25,866 nt of DNA. Origin: Planctomycetota bacterium (GTDB taxonomy: Bacteria; Planctomycetota; Planctomycetia; Pirellulales; Pirellulaceae). The translations under genes and the position numbers were made by a program. This document shows positions 8,180-15,279 of this stretch, piece after piece. The notes under the pieces were generated by a model. It was not told where the DNA came from, made no database searches, and was given only the letters and a program-made list of their open reading frames with translations. The stretch's first letter is position 1; the number at the start of each line of letters is the position of its first letter. The stretch lies in NCBI GenBank assembly GCA_026692885.1, contig JAPLNJ010001231.1:1-25866 (forward strand). The letters are read 5' to 3'.

Positions 8180-9616
8180 ATGCATCTGACCGACTTGATG
8201 GGAACCGATGTTACGCGCCGTTCCTTCCTGGGCCGTTCGGCAACGGCACTGGGTACGACGGCCTTGGTCTCACTGCTGAATCCGCACCTCCTCACGACGG
8301 CGGCGGCCGAACTGCCGGCCACGCGGGGCACGCTGCCCCGATATGACTTTGAGCCGAAGATCAAACGCGTAATCTGGCTGACAATGGCGGGCGGACCATC
8401 GCATCTGGAGACGTTCGACTACAAGCCCAAGCTGGCGGAATTGAACGGCCAACCGATGCCGGATTCCTTCACCAAAGGCCAGCCGATCGCGCAACTGCAG
8501 GGCGCCAAACTGAACTGTTTTGGTCCGCAATACGCCTTCCAAAAATTCGGCCAGTCCGGCCAACAGATTTCGGAACTGTTCCCGCACCTCGGTTCCGTGG
8601 CGGACGAGATCTGCATCATCCGCTCGATGAAGACAGAAGCCATCAACCACGACCCGGCCCATACGTTCATGAACACCGGCAGCCTGATTTCGGGCCGGCC
8701 CTCGATGGGCTCGTGGATCTGGTACGGGCTGGGCGCCGAGACCCAAGATCTGCCCGGCTTCGTGGTCCTGATCTCCACCGGGCGTTCGGGGCAGCAGCAA
8801 CCCGTCGCCGCGCGGCAGTGGCACAGCGGCATGCTGCCCAGCCGCTTCCAGGGCGTGCAATTGCGGGCCAAGGGCGATCCGGTGCTGTACCTCTCGAATC
8901 CGCCGGGCGTCAATCGCAGTCAGCAGGAAGACGTCATCCGGACGGTCAACCGTTTGAATCAGGTGGAAGCCAACGTGGTGGACGATCCGGAAATCGCCAC
9001 GCGCATCGCACAGTATGAAATGGCCTTCCGCATGCAGGCGTCCGTCCCGGACTTGATGGACGTTTCCCACGAAACGGGCGATTCTCTCAAGCTGTACGGG
9101 TGCCAACCGGGCGACGGCTCGTTTGCCTCGAATTGCCTGCTGGCGCGCCGGCTGGCAGAACGCGGCGTGCGGTTCATTCAACTGTATCACCGTGACTGGG
9201 ACCACCACGGAAACATTAAGAACGATATCAAAGTCGTGGCGGGCGAAGTGGATCAGGCCCTGGCGGCGCTGATCAAGGACCTGAAGCAGCGCGGCCTGCT
9301 GCAAGACACTTTGCTGGTGTGGGGCGGCGAGTTCGGACGCACGCCGATGGCGCAAGGCAACGGCCGCGATCACCACCAGAAGGGCTTCTCGATGTGGCTC
9401 TGCGGCGGCGGCGTGAAGCCGGGGATTTCCTATGGCAACACGGACGACCTCGGCTACCACGCCGTGGAAGATGTGGTCACGGTGCACGACCTGCACGCCA
9501 CGATGCTGTATCTGCTAGGCATCAATCACGAGCGTTTTACCTACAAATTCCAGGGACTCGACTGGCGGCTCAGCGGCGTTGAACCCGCGCGGATCGTCAA
9601 GGAGCTGCTCGTTTGA
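8180..9616 (+). CDS. DUF1501 protein with twin-arginine leader (alkaline-phosphatase/sulfatase-like fold)
   Basis: The 478-residue protein starts with a Tat leader, TRRSFLGRS (12-20), a hydrophobic stretch and a probable cleavage after AAA near 43. The mature part has the DUF1501 hallmarks: KRVIWLTMAGGPSHLETFDYKP, NHDPAHTFMNTG, a WGGEFGRTP motif near 380-390 and GRDHHQKGFSMWLCGGG just after it, ending in HDLHATMLYLLGI. The metal-binding-like DH/HH and GGEFGRTP residues are those shared with the alkaline phosphatase superfamily, though no substrate is known. Members are usually encoded right after a PSCyt1-DUF1549-DUF1553 gene, and the two are thought to work together outside the cytoplasm. 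Here they are separated by 1.3 kb holding Uma2 and repeats, and the partner is broken. I chose ATG 8180; a TTG at 8165 is the only longer start. Confidence 0.92.
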   Translation: MHLTDLMGTDVTRRSFLGRSATALGTTALVSLLNPHLLTTAAAELPATRGTLPRYDFEPKIKRVIWLTMAGGPSHLETFDYKPKLAELNGQPMPDSFTKGQPIAQLQGAKLNCFGPQYAFQKFGQSGQQISELFPHLGSVADEICIIRSMKTEAINHDPAHTFMNTGSLISGRPSMGSWIWYGLGAETQDLPGFVVLISTGRSGQQQPVAARQWHSGMLPSRFQGVQLRAKGDPVLYLSNPPGVNRSQQEDVIRTVNRLNQVEANVVDDPEIATRIAQYEMAFRMQASVPDLMDVSHETGDSLKLYGCQPGDGSFASNCLLARRLAERGVRFIQLYHRDWDHHGNIKNDIKVVAGEVDQALAALIKDLKQRGLLQDTLLVWGGEFGRTPMAQGNGRDHHQKGFSMWLCGGGVKPGISYGNTDDLGYHAVEDVVTVHDLHATMLYLLGINHERFTYKFQGLDWRLSGVEPARIVKELLV

Positions 9617-9827
9617 CGACGCCCCATCCCATTTATCCTGATCGAGGGCGTCAAGCTCTCCCCAGCTTAAGCGGTCGCTGCTAGCATCGCAGCCCGTTTT
9701 TCGCCGCCGCCGAGAATCTCGCGTTCCCGCACCGGAATCCTGCCGAAAAGAATCACAGACAGGTCTGACGTTCCCACCGTCAGCGGACCTGATTCTGCAC
9801 ATCTCACCCCGCGCCACAGGCCCAGAC
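9617..9827. other. Intergenic region before the porin gene
   Basis: About 210 bp without an ORF or a strong palindrome. It should hold the DUF1501 transcript end and the porin promoter, but I cannot pick either with confidence. Confidence 0.4.
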
Positions 9828-11219
9828 ATGAATCCGCAATCACGATTTGGCTTTGGCAGAACCATTGTTTCGGTTGGACTGCTATCCCTCCTGACATTGC
9901 TGACCGTGTGTCCGCGCCGGTCTTCGGCAGTCGACGAGTTCCTTAGGCCCGAGGTACAACCTGCCGCCTTTGTGAACGAGACGGCCGAACTGGAACCTGC
10001 GGGGGCGGAGCCCACGGCCGAGTTCTATTCGCTGGACGAGTTGCGTACGGAGATGAAGAAACTGGCCTGGACCAAGGGCGAGTACAAGATCGTGCCGTAC
10101 GGAATCCTGTGGGGCAGCGCCACCTACGAGACGCAACGCACCACCCCGGGCCCATTCGTGCTGTACGTGCAGTCGCCGACTTTGGAGAACGAGCCGGAAT
10201 TCGAAGTCGACACCCGCCGGACGCGGGTGGGTCTGGACGTGGCGGGGCCGAAGGTATCGATGTTCGGCGGTGCGGACACCAGCGGCAAACTGGAAGTCGA
10301 CTTCCACGGTCAGTTTCTGACGGAGAACCAGGCCACGATCCAGATCCGCCACGCCTACGCCGAGGTCAAGAATGAAGACTGGAAGCTCATGGCAGGACAA
10401 ACCTGGGACCTCATCTCGCCCTTGATTCCAGGTGTCGTGAACTACTCGGTGGGCTGGGACGGAGGCAACATCGGGTTCCGCCGGATGCAGATTCGTATCG
10501 ATCGGTATCTGCAATTTAGCGATGTGCTGCTGGTGACCCCGCAATTCGCCGTCTGCCAAGACATCATTCCAGATGCCATGTCGCGGGTAATCCCCGGGGG
10601 CAACGGTACGTCAACATTCGACCGGGTGATTAAGCCCGAGTCGGCCGCTTGGCCGCCACTTCAGGGCCGGCTGGGATTTACGGTGGGCGAGCGGGGAGAG
10701 GGCTGCCAACCGGCCACCTGCGGGATTTCGGGGCACATCGGTGAACAAGGGTTCGACTACCGAGCAGGCAATCCCTACCCCTTCGTGGGCGAAAATGTCC
10801 GCATCAGCACGTGGTCCTTCAATGCCGATCTGCGTATCCCGATCAACGACCGGTTCGGGGTGCAAGGCGAGTTCTTCACGGGATCGAACCTGGGAGCCTT
10901 TTTTGGCGGTGTCGGACAAGGGATCAACTTGGAAACGCGAAAAGGGATCCGCGCCACGGGTGGTTGGGGCGAAGTTTGGTATGATTGGACGCCGCGACTT
11001 CACAGCCACGTGGGTTACGGCATCGACGATCCGGCGGACGAGGATCTCACGGCGGCGGCCGCCCGGGTCTATAACCACTTTCTCTTCGGCAACCTGTCTT
11101 TCGATGTCACCAAGAAGATGATCGTGGGCTTTGAAATTAGCTCCTGGAAGACACTGTACAAGGCACAACTCCCCGGAGATGCGGTGTCGTTTGAGTTCAG
11201 CGGACAGTACGGATTCTGA
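9828..11219 (+). CDS. DcaP-like outer-membrane porin
   Basis: The 463-residue protein has a signal peptide (TIVSVGLLSLLTLLTV, probable cleavage after SSA near 34), a short linker, a helical segment (SLDELRTEMKKLAW) and then a beta-rich barrel. The barrel has alternating polar and hydrophobic strands, RRTRVGLDVAG, GKLEVDFHGQF, RHAYAEVKNEDWKLMAGQTWDLISPLIPGVVN and FRRMQIRID, an order typical of DcaP-family trimeric porins. The protein ends in aromatic FSGQYGF, with the terminal phenylalanine expected for BAM-mediated insertion. DcaP proteins let small anions or peptides cross the outer membrane; the substrate here is unknown. The predicted lipoprotein cytochrome begins 82 bp downstream on the same strand and may be cotranscribed. 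Shine-Dalgarno before the ATG is weak. Confidence 0.8.
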   Translation: MNPQSRFGFGRTIVSVGLLSLLTLLTVCPRRSSAVDEFLRPEVQPAAFVNETAELEPAGAEPTAEFYSLDELRTEMKKLAWTKGEYKIVPYGILWGSATYETQRTTPGPFVLYVQSPTLENEPEFEVDTRRTRVGLDVAGPKVSMFGGADTSGKLEVDFHGQFLTENQATIQIRHAYAEVKNEDWKLMAGQTWDLISPLIPGVVNYSVGWDGGNIGFRRMQIRIDRYLQFSDVLLVTPQFAVCQDIIPDAMSRVIPGGNGTSTFDRVIKPESAAWPPLQGRLGFTVGERGEGCQPATCGISGHIGEQGFDYRAGNPYPFVGENVRISTWSFNADLRIPINDRFGVQGEFFTGSNLGAFFGGVGQGINLETRKGIRATGGWGEVWYDWTPRLHSHVGYGIDDPADEDLTAAAARVYNHFLFGNLSFDVTKKMIVGFEISSWKTLYKAQLPGDAVSFEFSGQYGF

Positions 11220-11301
11220 ACGACCGCCGCGCGGACATGGCGACGCGGCGTCCGCCAGGGGCGTCTCACCAGCTTGTTCGCGGATCGACGATGGTTGCGT
11301 C

Positions 11302-12363
11302 ATGGAAGACGGGCAGGGTGTGGAGAACTGTGAAAGCCGGACGGATCGCCGAAGTCGGACGCGGCTGATCGCGATCCTGTTGGTGCCGGCCCTGTGGCTG
11401 ACGGGCTGCCGCCTGGCGGAACGAGAAATGGCGGACCACACGCCGCAAGGCTGCGCCACTTGCCATGTCGCCATCGCGCAGCAGTGGGAAGAGTCCGCGC
11501 ACGCCAGCGCCTGGACCAACCCGCAGTTCGTCGAACGCACGTCCCAGCATCGCCGGCCGCAGTGCCTACCCTGCCATGCGTCCGCTCCCTTGCTCGAGCG
11601 TCCGCCGGGAGAACCACCGCAACTGCGGGCCGAGCAGCGGGAGTCCGGCGTAGATTGCAGTGTCTGCCATCAACGGGGTTGTGGCTACGCGGGCCCTTAC
11701 CGAAGCCACCTCGGACCCCACCCAGCAGAACAGGATACAACGCGTCTGCCGTGTTCGGCGTTCTGCGGTATCTGTCACCAACAGGAACACCAGGAGTATG
11801 CGGCTTTGTACGTTCCCGTAGCGAATACCGGGGATGCCAAACAGTGTGTCCAGTGCCACATGCCAACCGAACGAGCGCGTTTGACCCAGGCCCACCTGCT
11901 GTCGTACGTCCACCCCAAACGCATCACGCACGACCACACTTTCCCGGTCTGGACAGCGCGCGTGACCGCGGGGACCGTCGAGATCGGCGACCCGACCGTC
12001 GTCTGGCGCTCTCCAACAGAGGTCGACGTCCGTTTCCTCCTCACCAATCGCGGTGCCGGGCATCGGATCCCGTCGGGCGCCTTCGGACATCGGACGCTGC
12101 GGATCGCCGTCGAACTGCTGGATCGGCACGGCCAGCCCATTGGCCAAAAGGAGAAATCCTTGTTTGCCGGTCAGCAGGATTGCCTGGCCCCCGGCCGTAG
12201 CGTTCCCTTCACCCTGGTCGCGACCGTTCCGGAACGCGAACAACCCCTCCAGGCGCGGCTGCTGGTGGAACGTGTCAACCGGGATCGATCCTTCCGCTTC
12301 ACGCTGGCCGAGTTGACTTGGCCAGTCAAGATGCAGGCGAGGGCGAGCGACATCGGGCAGTGA
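11302..12363 (+). CDS. Pentaheme c-type cytochrome lipoprotein
   Basis: The 353-residue protein carries five CxxCH heme-attachment motifs: CATCH (51-55), CLPCH (88-92), CSVCH (119-123), CGICH (155-159) and CVQCH (182-186). The last is followed by MPTER, a layout seen in the cytochrome c554 / multiheme family. The N-terminus (RLIAILLVPALWLTGC) has a lipobox ending at Cys36, so it is probably membrane-anchored after export. The C-terminal ~130 residues are beta-rich (VRFLLTNRGAGHRIPSGAFGHR, LLVERVNRDRSFRF) without hemes. It should carry electrons outside the cytoplasmic membrane; the donor and acceptor are not shown. The reading frame stays open to 11131 inside the porin gene, but that part is non-lipoprotein-like, and I chose ATG 11302. 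It sits behind the DcaP-like porin and converges with the URO-D gene, with only 29 bp between the stops. Confidence 0.88.
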   Translation: MEDGQGVENCESRTDRRSRTRLIAILLVPALWLTGCRLAEREMADHTPQGCATCHVAIAQQWEESAHASAWTNPQFVERTSQHRRPQCLPCHASAPLLERPPGEPPQLRAEQRESGVDCSVCHQRGCGYAGPYRSHLGPHPAEQDTTRLPCSAFCGICHQQEHQEYAALYVPVANTGDAKQCVQCHMPTERARLTQAHLLSYVHPKRITHDHTFPVWTARVTAGTVEIGDPTVVWRSPTEVDVRFLLTNRGAGHRIPSGAFGHRTLRIAVELLDRHGQPIGQKEKSLFAGQQDCLAPGRSVPFTLVATVPEREQPLQARLLVERVNRDRSFRFTLAELTWPVKMQARASDIGQ

Positions 12364-12392
12364 GTTGGGCCTGCAGTCCTCTCGGCACCCAA

Positions 12393-13829
12393 TCAAAACG
12401 CGAGCGCGATCCACCACACGTACATGTTGCCGAGGGCGTCGATCCGCTCCCAAATGTTTCGGCACAGCTGCTCGTCGCCGATGCTGGCGGGCAGTTGCGG
12501 GCGCAGGTCCGACCAGGGCGTGCAGGTTCCCGGTGGTCGGCGTTGGTCGATGGACGGTACAAAGCCACCGGGCCGAGCGTCGGACGGGGACGGCTGCGGA
12601 GCACCCCGTGGCTGGGCTGACGCGGCATGGCCGCGGGAGTAGACGCCATACTCCAACGTGGCTTCGGTCAGAGCCCGGAGGTTCTCGACCTTGGTGTCGT
12701 TTTGCATAATGGCGCTGGCGTCCATAATGTAGCCGCCGTCGCGGGCGACCCCGTCAATCACCTGCTTGCAATACCGCCGCACCTCCGCGGCCGGGCGAAA
12801 GGACAACAGTGAGTTGGGAACGCCGCCGCTCAAGCAGAACTTGTCGCCCAGCGTCTGGTGTACCCGGAAAATGTCGCCCTGATCGACGTGATAGACGATG
12901 CTGCGGTCCGGCAGTTCCGCAAAGGAACTCAGGTGATGGTCCCAGTTGCCTTCGGCATAGAACAGCGTCTGATGGCCGGCGGCCCAGAGTTCCTGAACGA
13001 TCGGCTTCAGCGTCGGCCAAAAGAACTCATCGAACTGCTTAAAGGAAATGAAGGGGACGCAGCCGCGGTGCATCCAGAACCCGACCGGTACGTGGCGCTG
13101 AGGATCCGCGGTGTCCAAGGCGAACTTCGCCAAGTGGGGCATCAGGGCCTCACAGGCTGCCCGGACTTTCTCCGGACGCTCCTGCAAGTCGTCGACCAGC
13201 CCCAGGTAGCCGCGCAGCTTGTCCGCCAACAGGTCCAAGGGCGCGCGAAGCATACCGGCAATCGCGGACACCGTGCCGGACTCGGTGCGTAAGCGGGCTT
13301 CCTGGTCGCCCCAGGCCTGAAAGAACTGCAGCATGGCCATCGCGCCTTTGACCAGCGATACGTTGTGCTCGAACGTGACCGGTCCGCCGAGCGGGCTGAG
13401 CGGCGCGGCGACGCGCGGCAGCCAGACGTTGTACAGATAGCCGGTCGGATCCTCGATCAGCTGGTCGTACTCTTCCGGCTGCATGTACGCCGCTTCGACC
13501 GGTGGTTCGCGATACTGATGGCCGACGTTCACCGGCACATCGATCCCCGGAATCATGGTGTAGCGCAGGCCCATGGCCTGAACCATCCCGGTCCAAGTCG
13601 CCAGCATGTTGGGGACGACGGCGTCCCAGTCGAAGTCCGCGGCGCACTTGCGGGCTGCCGCAAAAGCCCGCTCGTAGTCGTGGGCCAGCTCCTGGCAGGT
13701 GTAACCCGCATAGACGCCCGTAAACTCGGCCACGAACGGGCGGATCGGCACGCGATCCGGCTGCTCATTCCGCATGGCGGTGGTGTAACGGTCGAGCCGT
13801 TCGCGATAGCGTTGTTCCATGTCGGTCAT
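12393..13829 (-). CDS. URO-D-superfamily protein with a C-terminal extension
   Basis: The 478-residue protein has the uroporphyrinogen-decarboxylase TIM-barrel pattern: an N-terminal MRNEQPDRVPIRPF, GHQYREPP, the central GFWMHRGCVPFISFKQFDEFFWPTLKPIVQEL and a late YHVDQGDIFRVHQTLGDKFCLSGGVPNSLL. Planctomycetes have many such paralogs unrelated to heme synthesis; several act as methyltransferases on corrinoid proteins. It lacks a visible HxCG zinc site (compare the gene at 19225, which has one), so a zinc-dependent methyl transfer is not supported. The last ~85 residues form a proline/arginine-rich linker (about 400-440) and a helical end (EQLCRNIWERIDALGNMYVWWIALAF), which I cannot assign. 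It begins 15 bp after the stop of the cytidylyltransferase-like gene on the same strand, so they probably share an mRNA. Confidence 0.8.
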   Translation of the reverse strand: MTDMEQRYRERLDRYTTAMRNEQPDRVPIRPFVAEFTGVYAGYTCQELAHDYERAFAAARKCAADFDWDAVVPNMLATWTGMVQAMGLRYTMIPGIDVPVNVGHQYREPPVEAAYMQPEEYDQLIEDPTGYLYNVWLPRVAAPLSPLGGPVTFEHNVSLVKGAMAMLQFFQAWGDQEARLRTESGTVSAIAGMLRAPLDLLADKLRGYLGLVDDLQERPEKVRAACEALMPHLAKFALDTADPQRHVPVGFWMHRGCVPFISFKQFDEFFWPTLKPIVQELWAAGHQTLFYAEGNWDHHLSSFAELPDRSIVYHVDQGDIFRVHQTLGDKFCLSGGVPNSLLSFRPAAEVRRYCKQVIDGVARDGGYIMDASAIMQNDTKVENLRALTEATLEYGVYSRGHAASAQPRGAPQPSPSDARPGGFVPSIDQRRPPGTCTPWSDLRPQLPASIGDEQLCRNIWERIDALGNMYVWWIALAF

Positions 13830-13844
13830 CGCCTGGATCTGCCG

Positions 13845-14276
13845 TCACCTTTCTTCGGCCAGGGAAGCTTTGATGCTGGTCGACGAGCGGGCCGGGAGCC
13901 CTGGCTTCGGGACGCGTGGCAGCACGAGGTACTGCACGCCGTATCTTTCACACAACTGCCGTTTGTCCGCGCTGCCTCCGTCTTCGTTCACGATGAACAT
14001 GTCCGGCTTGATCTCGGCCAGATCCGGCTCAAAGTCGAGCATGCCCGTGCCCGACGAGACACGTGCGTGGGTGACGTAACGGATGGCTTGCACGAGGTAC
14101 AATCGCTCGGCCTCAGTGAACTTCGGGGCGCGCTGCTTCAAGCGTTGAATGTTGTCGTCCGCGCCGATGCACACGTACAGGTCGCCGTACTGGGCGGCCG
14201 TTTCGAAAAAGGCCACGTGCCCGGCGTGCAGGAGATCGTAACAACCGCTGACGAGAACTTTGGGTCGCGCAGGCAT
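13845..14276 (-). CDS. Cytidylyltransferase-like nucleotidyltransferase
   Basis: The 143-residue protein has the HxGH nucleotide-binding motif (LLHAGH, 15-20) right after KVLVSGCYD, a VCIGADDNIQRLK stretch, and ends with a SSTSIKA segment equivalent to the ISSTxI motif. Size and order match the glycerol-3-phosphate cytidylyltransferase / heptose-1-phosphate adenylyltransferase group, which activates a sugar or polyol phosphate with a nucleotide. Which nucleotide and which phosphate cannot be read from the sequence. I chose ATG 14276 because the motif follows within 14 residues; the longer open frame to 14474 crosses the divergent promoter region. It is the first gene of a two-gene unit with the URO-D-like gene and is divergent from the GT2 gene. 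Confidence 0.82.
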   Translation of the reverse strand: MPARPKVLVSGCYDLLHAGHVAFFETAAQYGDLYVCIGADDNIQRLKQRAPKFTEAERLYLVQAIRYVTHARVSSGTGMLDFEPDLAEIKPDMFIVNEDGGSADKRQLCERYGVQYLVLPRVPKPGLPARSSTSIKASLAEER

Positions 14277-14416
14277 GGTCGGGTGTTGGCTAGGGAGGTG
14301 GTCCTCGAATAGCGGCGGATTGTAGCCCGAAAACGCGGCAAGTAAAGGTCCCTCGACAACTCCGCAGCGACCGCTCGGCCGAATTGTCAGAAATCCCCAA
14401 TCCACAGGGCGCCTGC

Positions 14417-14445
14417 CTGACAAGAGCCGACCGACACGATACACT
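14417..14445 (+). promoter_or_regulatory. Candidate promoter of the GT2 gene, probably leaderless
   Basis: CTGACA (14417-14422) and TACACT (14440-14445) match sigma70-type -35 and -10 boxes at five and four of six positions with a 17-bp spacer. The ATG at 14452 lies 7 bases beyond the -10, so transcription would start at or next to the start codon. No Shine-Dalgarno precedes that ATG, which fits leaderless translation. Planctomycete promoter consensus is poorly known, so this is a guess from pattern. Confidence 0.4.
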
Positions 14446-14451
14446 ACCCAC

Positions 14452-15189
14452 ATGCTGTTATCGCCTGAGACCATCGAACTGTCGCTCGTGCTGCCCGCCT
14501 ACAACGAGGCCGCCCGTTTGCCGCCCTACCTAGCCACGATTCGTGCGCATCTGAGCCAGCGCTACGGGAATGCCTACGAGGTGATCGTCGTGGACGACGG
14601 CAGTACAGATGGGCTTGCGGAGGAATTGGAGCGTTGGGGCGTGGACTGGCCGCAATTGCGCTGTCTGAAGCACGAGCGGAATCAGGGCAAAGGCGCGGCG
14701 TTGCGTACCGGCATGCTGGCGGCCCAAGGCCAATTGCTGCTGTTTGCCGATGCGGACGGGGCCACGCCCATCGCCGAAGAGTGGCGTCTGACCACGGTGG
14801 TCCAGTCGGGAGCGGACGTGGCCGTCGGGTCGCGTCTACTAGCTGCGACGAGCCTGCAACGCCAGCGTCATTGGCTGCGGGGATTCGCCGGTTGGCTCTT
14901 CGCGAGCATCGCCCGGCGGTGTTTGCGGCTTTCGGTTCGGGATACCCAGTGCGGCTTCAAGATGTTCCGCCACCAGGTCGGCAAGCGTCTGTTCGCTACG
15001 GCCCGGGAGTCGGGCTTCTTCTTGGACTTGGAGGTGCTCGCGTTGGCCCGTCGTTTCGGCTACCAGACGGCCGAGGTGCCGGTCAACTGGCATGAGGTCT
15101 CCGGCAGCCACGTCAGCCTCTTGCACCTCTTGCCTCGCGCCGTCACCGGTCTGTGGCGAATTCGCCGCCGCGTGCGTGAGGCGGTTTAA
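14452..15189 (+). CDS. GT2-family glycosyltransferase (dolichyl-phosphate glucosyltransferase-like)
   Basis: The 245-residue protein opens with SLVLPAYNEAARL (11-23), then VIVVDDGSTDG (44-54) and LLLFADADGATP (95-106), whose DAD (100-102) holds the metal for the nucleotide sugar. RDTQCGFKMFR (about 163-173) is characteristic of the DPM1/ALG5-like subgroup, which transfers a sugar from a nucleotide donor to a polyprenyl phosphate. The protein ends without a long C-terminal membrane segment, so it would act at the cytoplasmic face of the membrane through the hydrophobic patch near WLFASIA. It is divergent from the cytidylyltransferase-like gene with 175 bp between starts. The start ATG has no Shine-Dalgarno. 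Confidence 0.88.
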   Translation: MLLSPETIELSLVLPAYNEAARLPPYLATIRAHLSQRYGNAYEVIVVDDGSTDGLAEELERWGVDWPQLRCLKHERNQGKGAALRTGMLAAQGQLLLFADADGATPIAEEWRLTTVVQSGADVAVGSRLLAATSLQRQRHWLRGFAGWLFASIARRCLRLSVRDTQCGFKMFRHQVGKRLFATARESGFFLDLEVLALARRFGYQTAEVPVNWHEVSGSHVSLLHLLPRAVTGLWRIRRRVREAV

Positions 15190-15203
15190 GCGTGGATGTA
15201 TGG

Positions 15204-15233
15204 TTGACACGAGAACCATTCGCCCACCAAACT
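15204..15233 (+). promoter_or_regulatory. Possible promoter of the HEAT-repeat gene
   Basis: A perfect TTGACA (15204-15209) is followed after 18 bp by CAAACT (15228-15233), which matches only three of six -10 positions. The transcript would have a ~40-base leader ending in AGGAGA before ATG 15280. Weak evidence. Confidence 0.28.
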
Positions 15234-15279
15234 CTAGGCTGTATCGTCCGTGTCCTTCCCGCCACACAGGAGAATCAAC

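Noticed and set aside
8270..9496. Minus-strand 400-codon ORF inside the DUF1501 gene
   Set aside because: Antisense shadow of a gene with clear family motifs.
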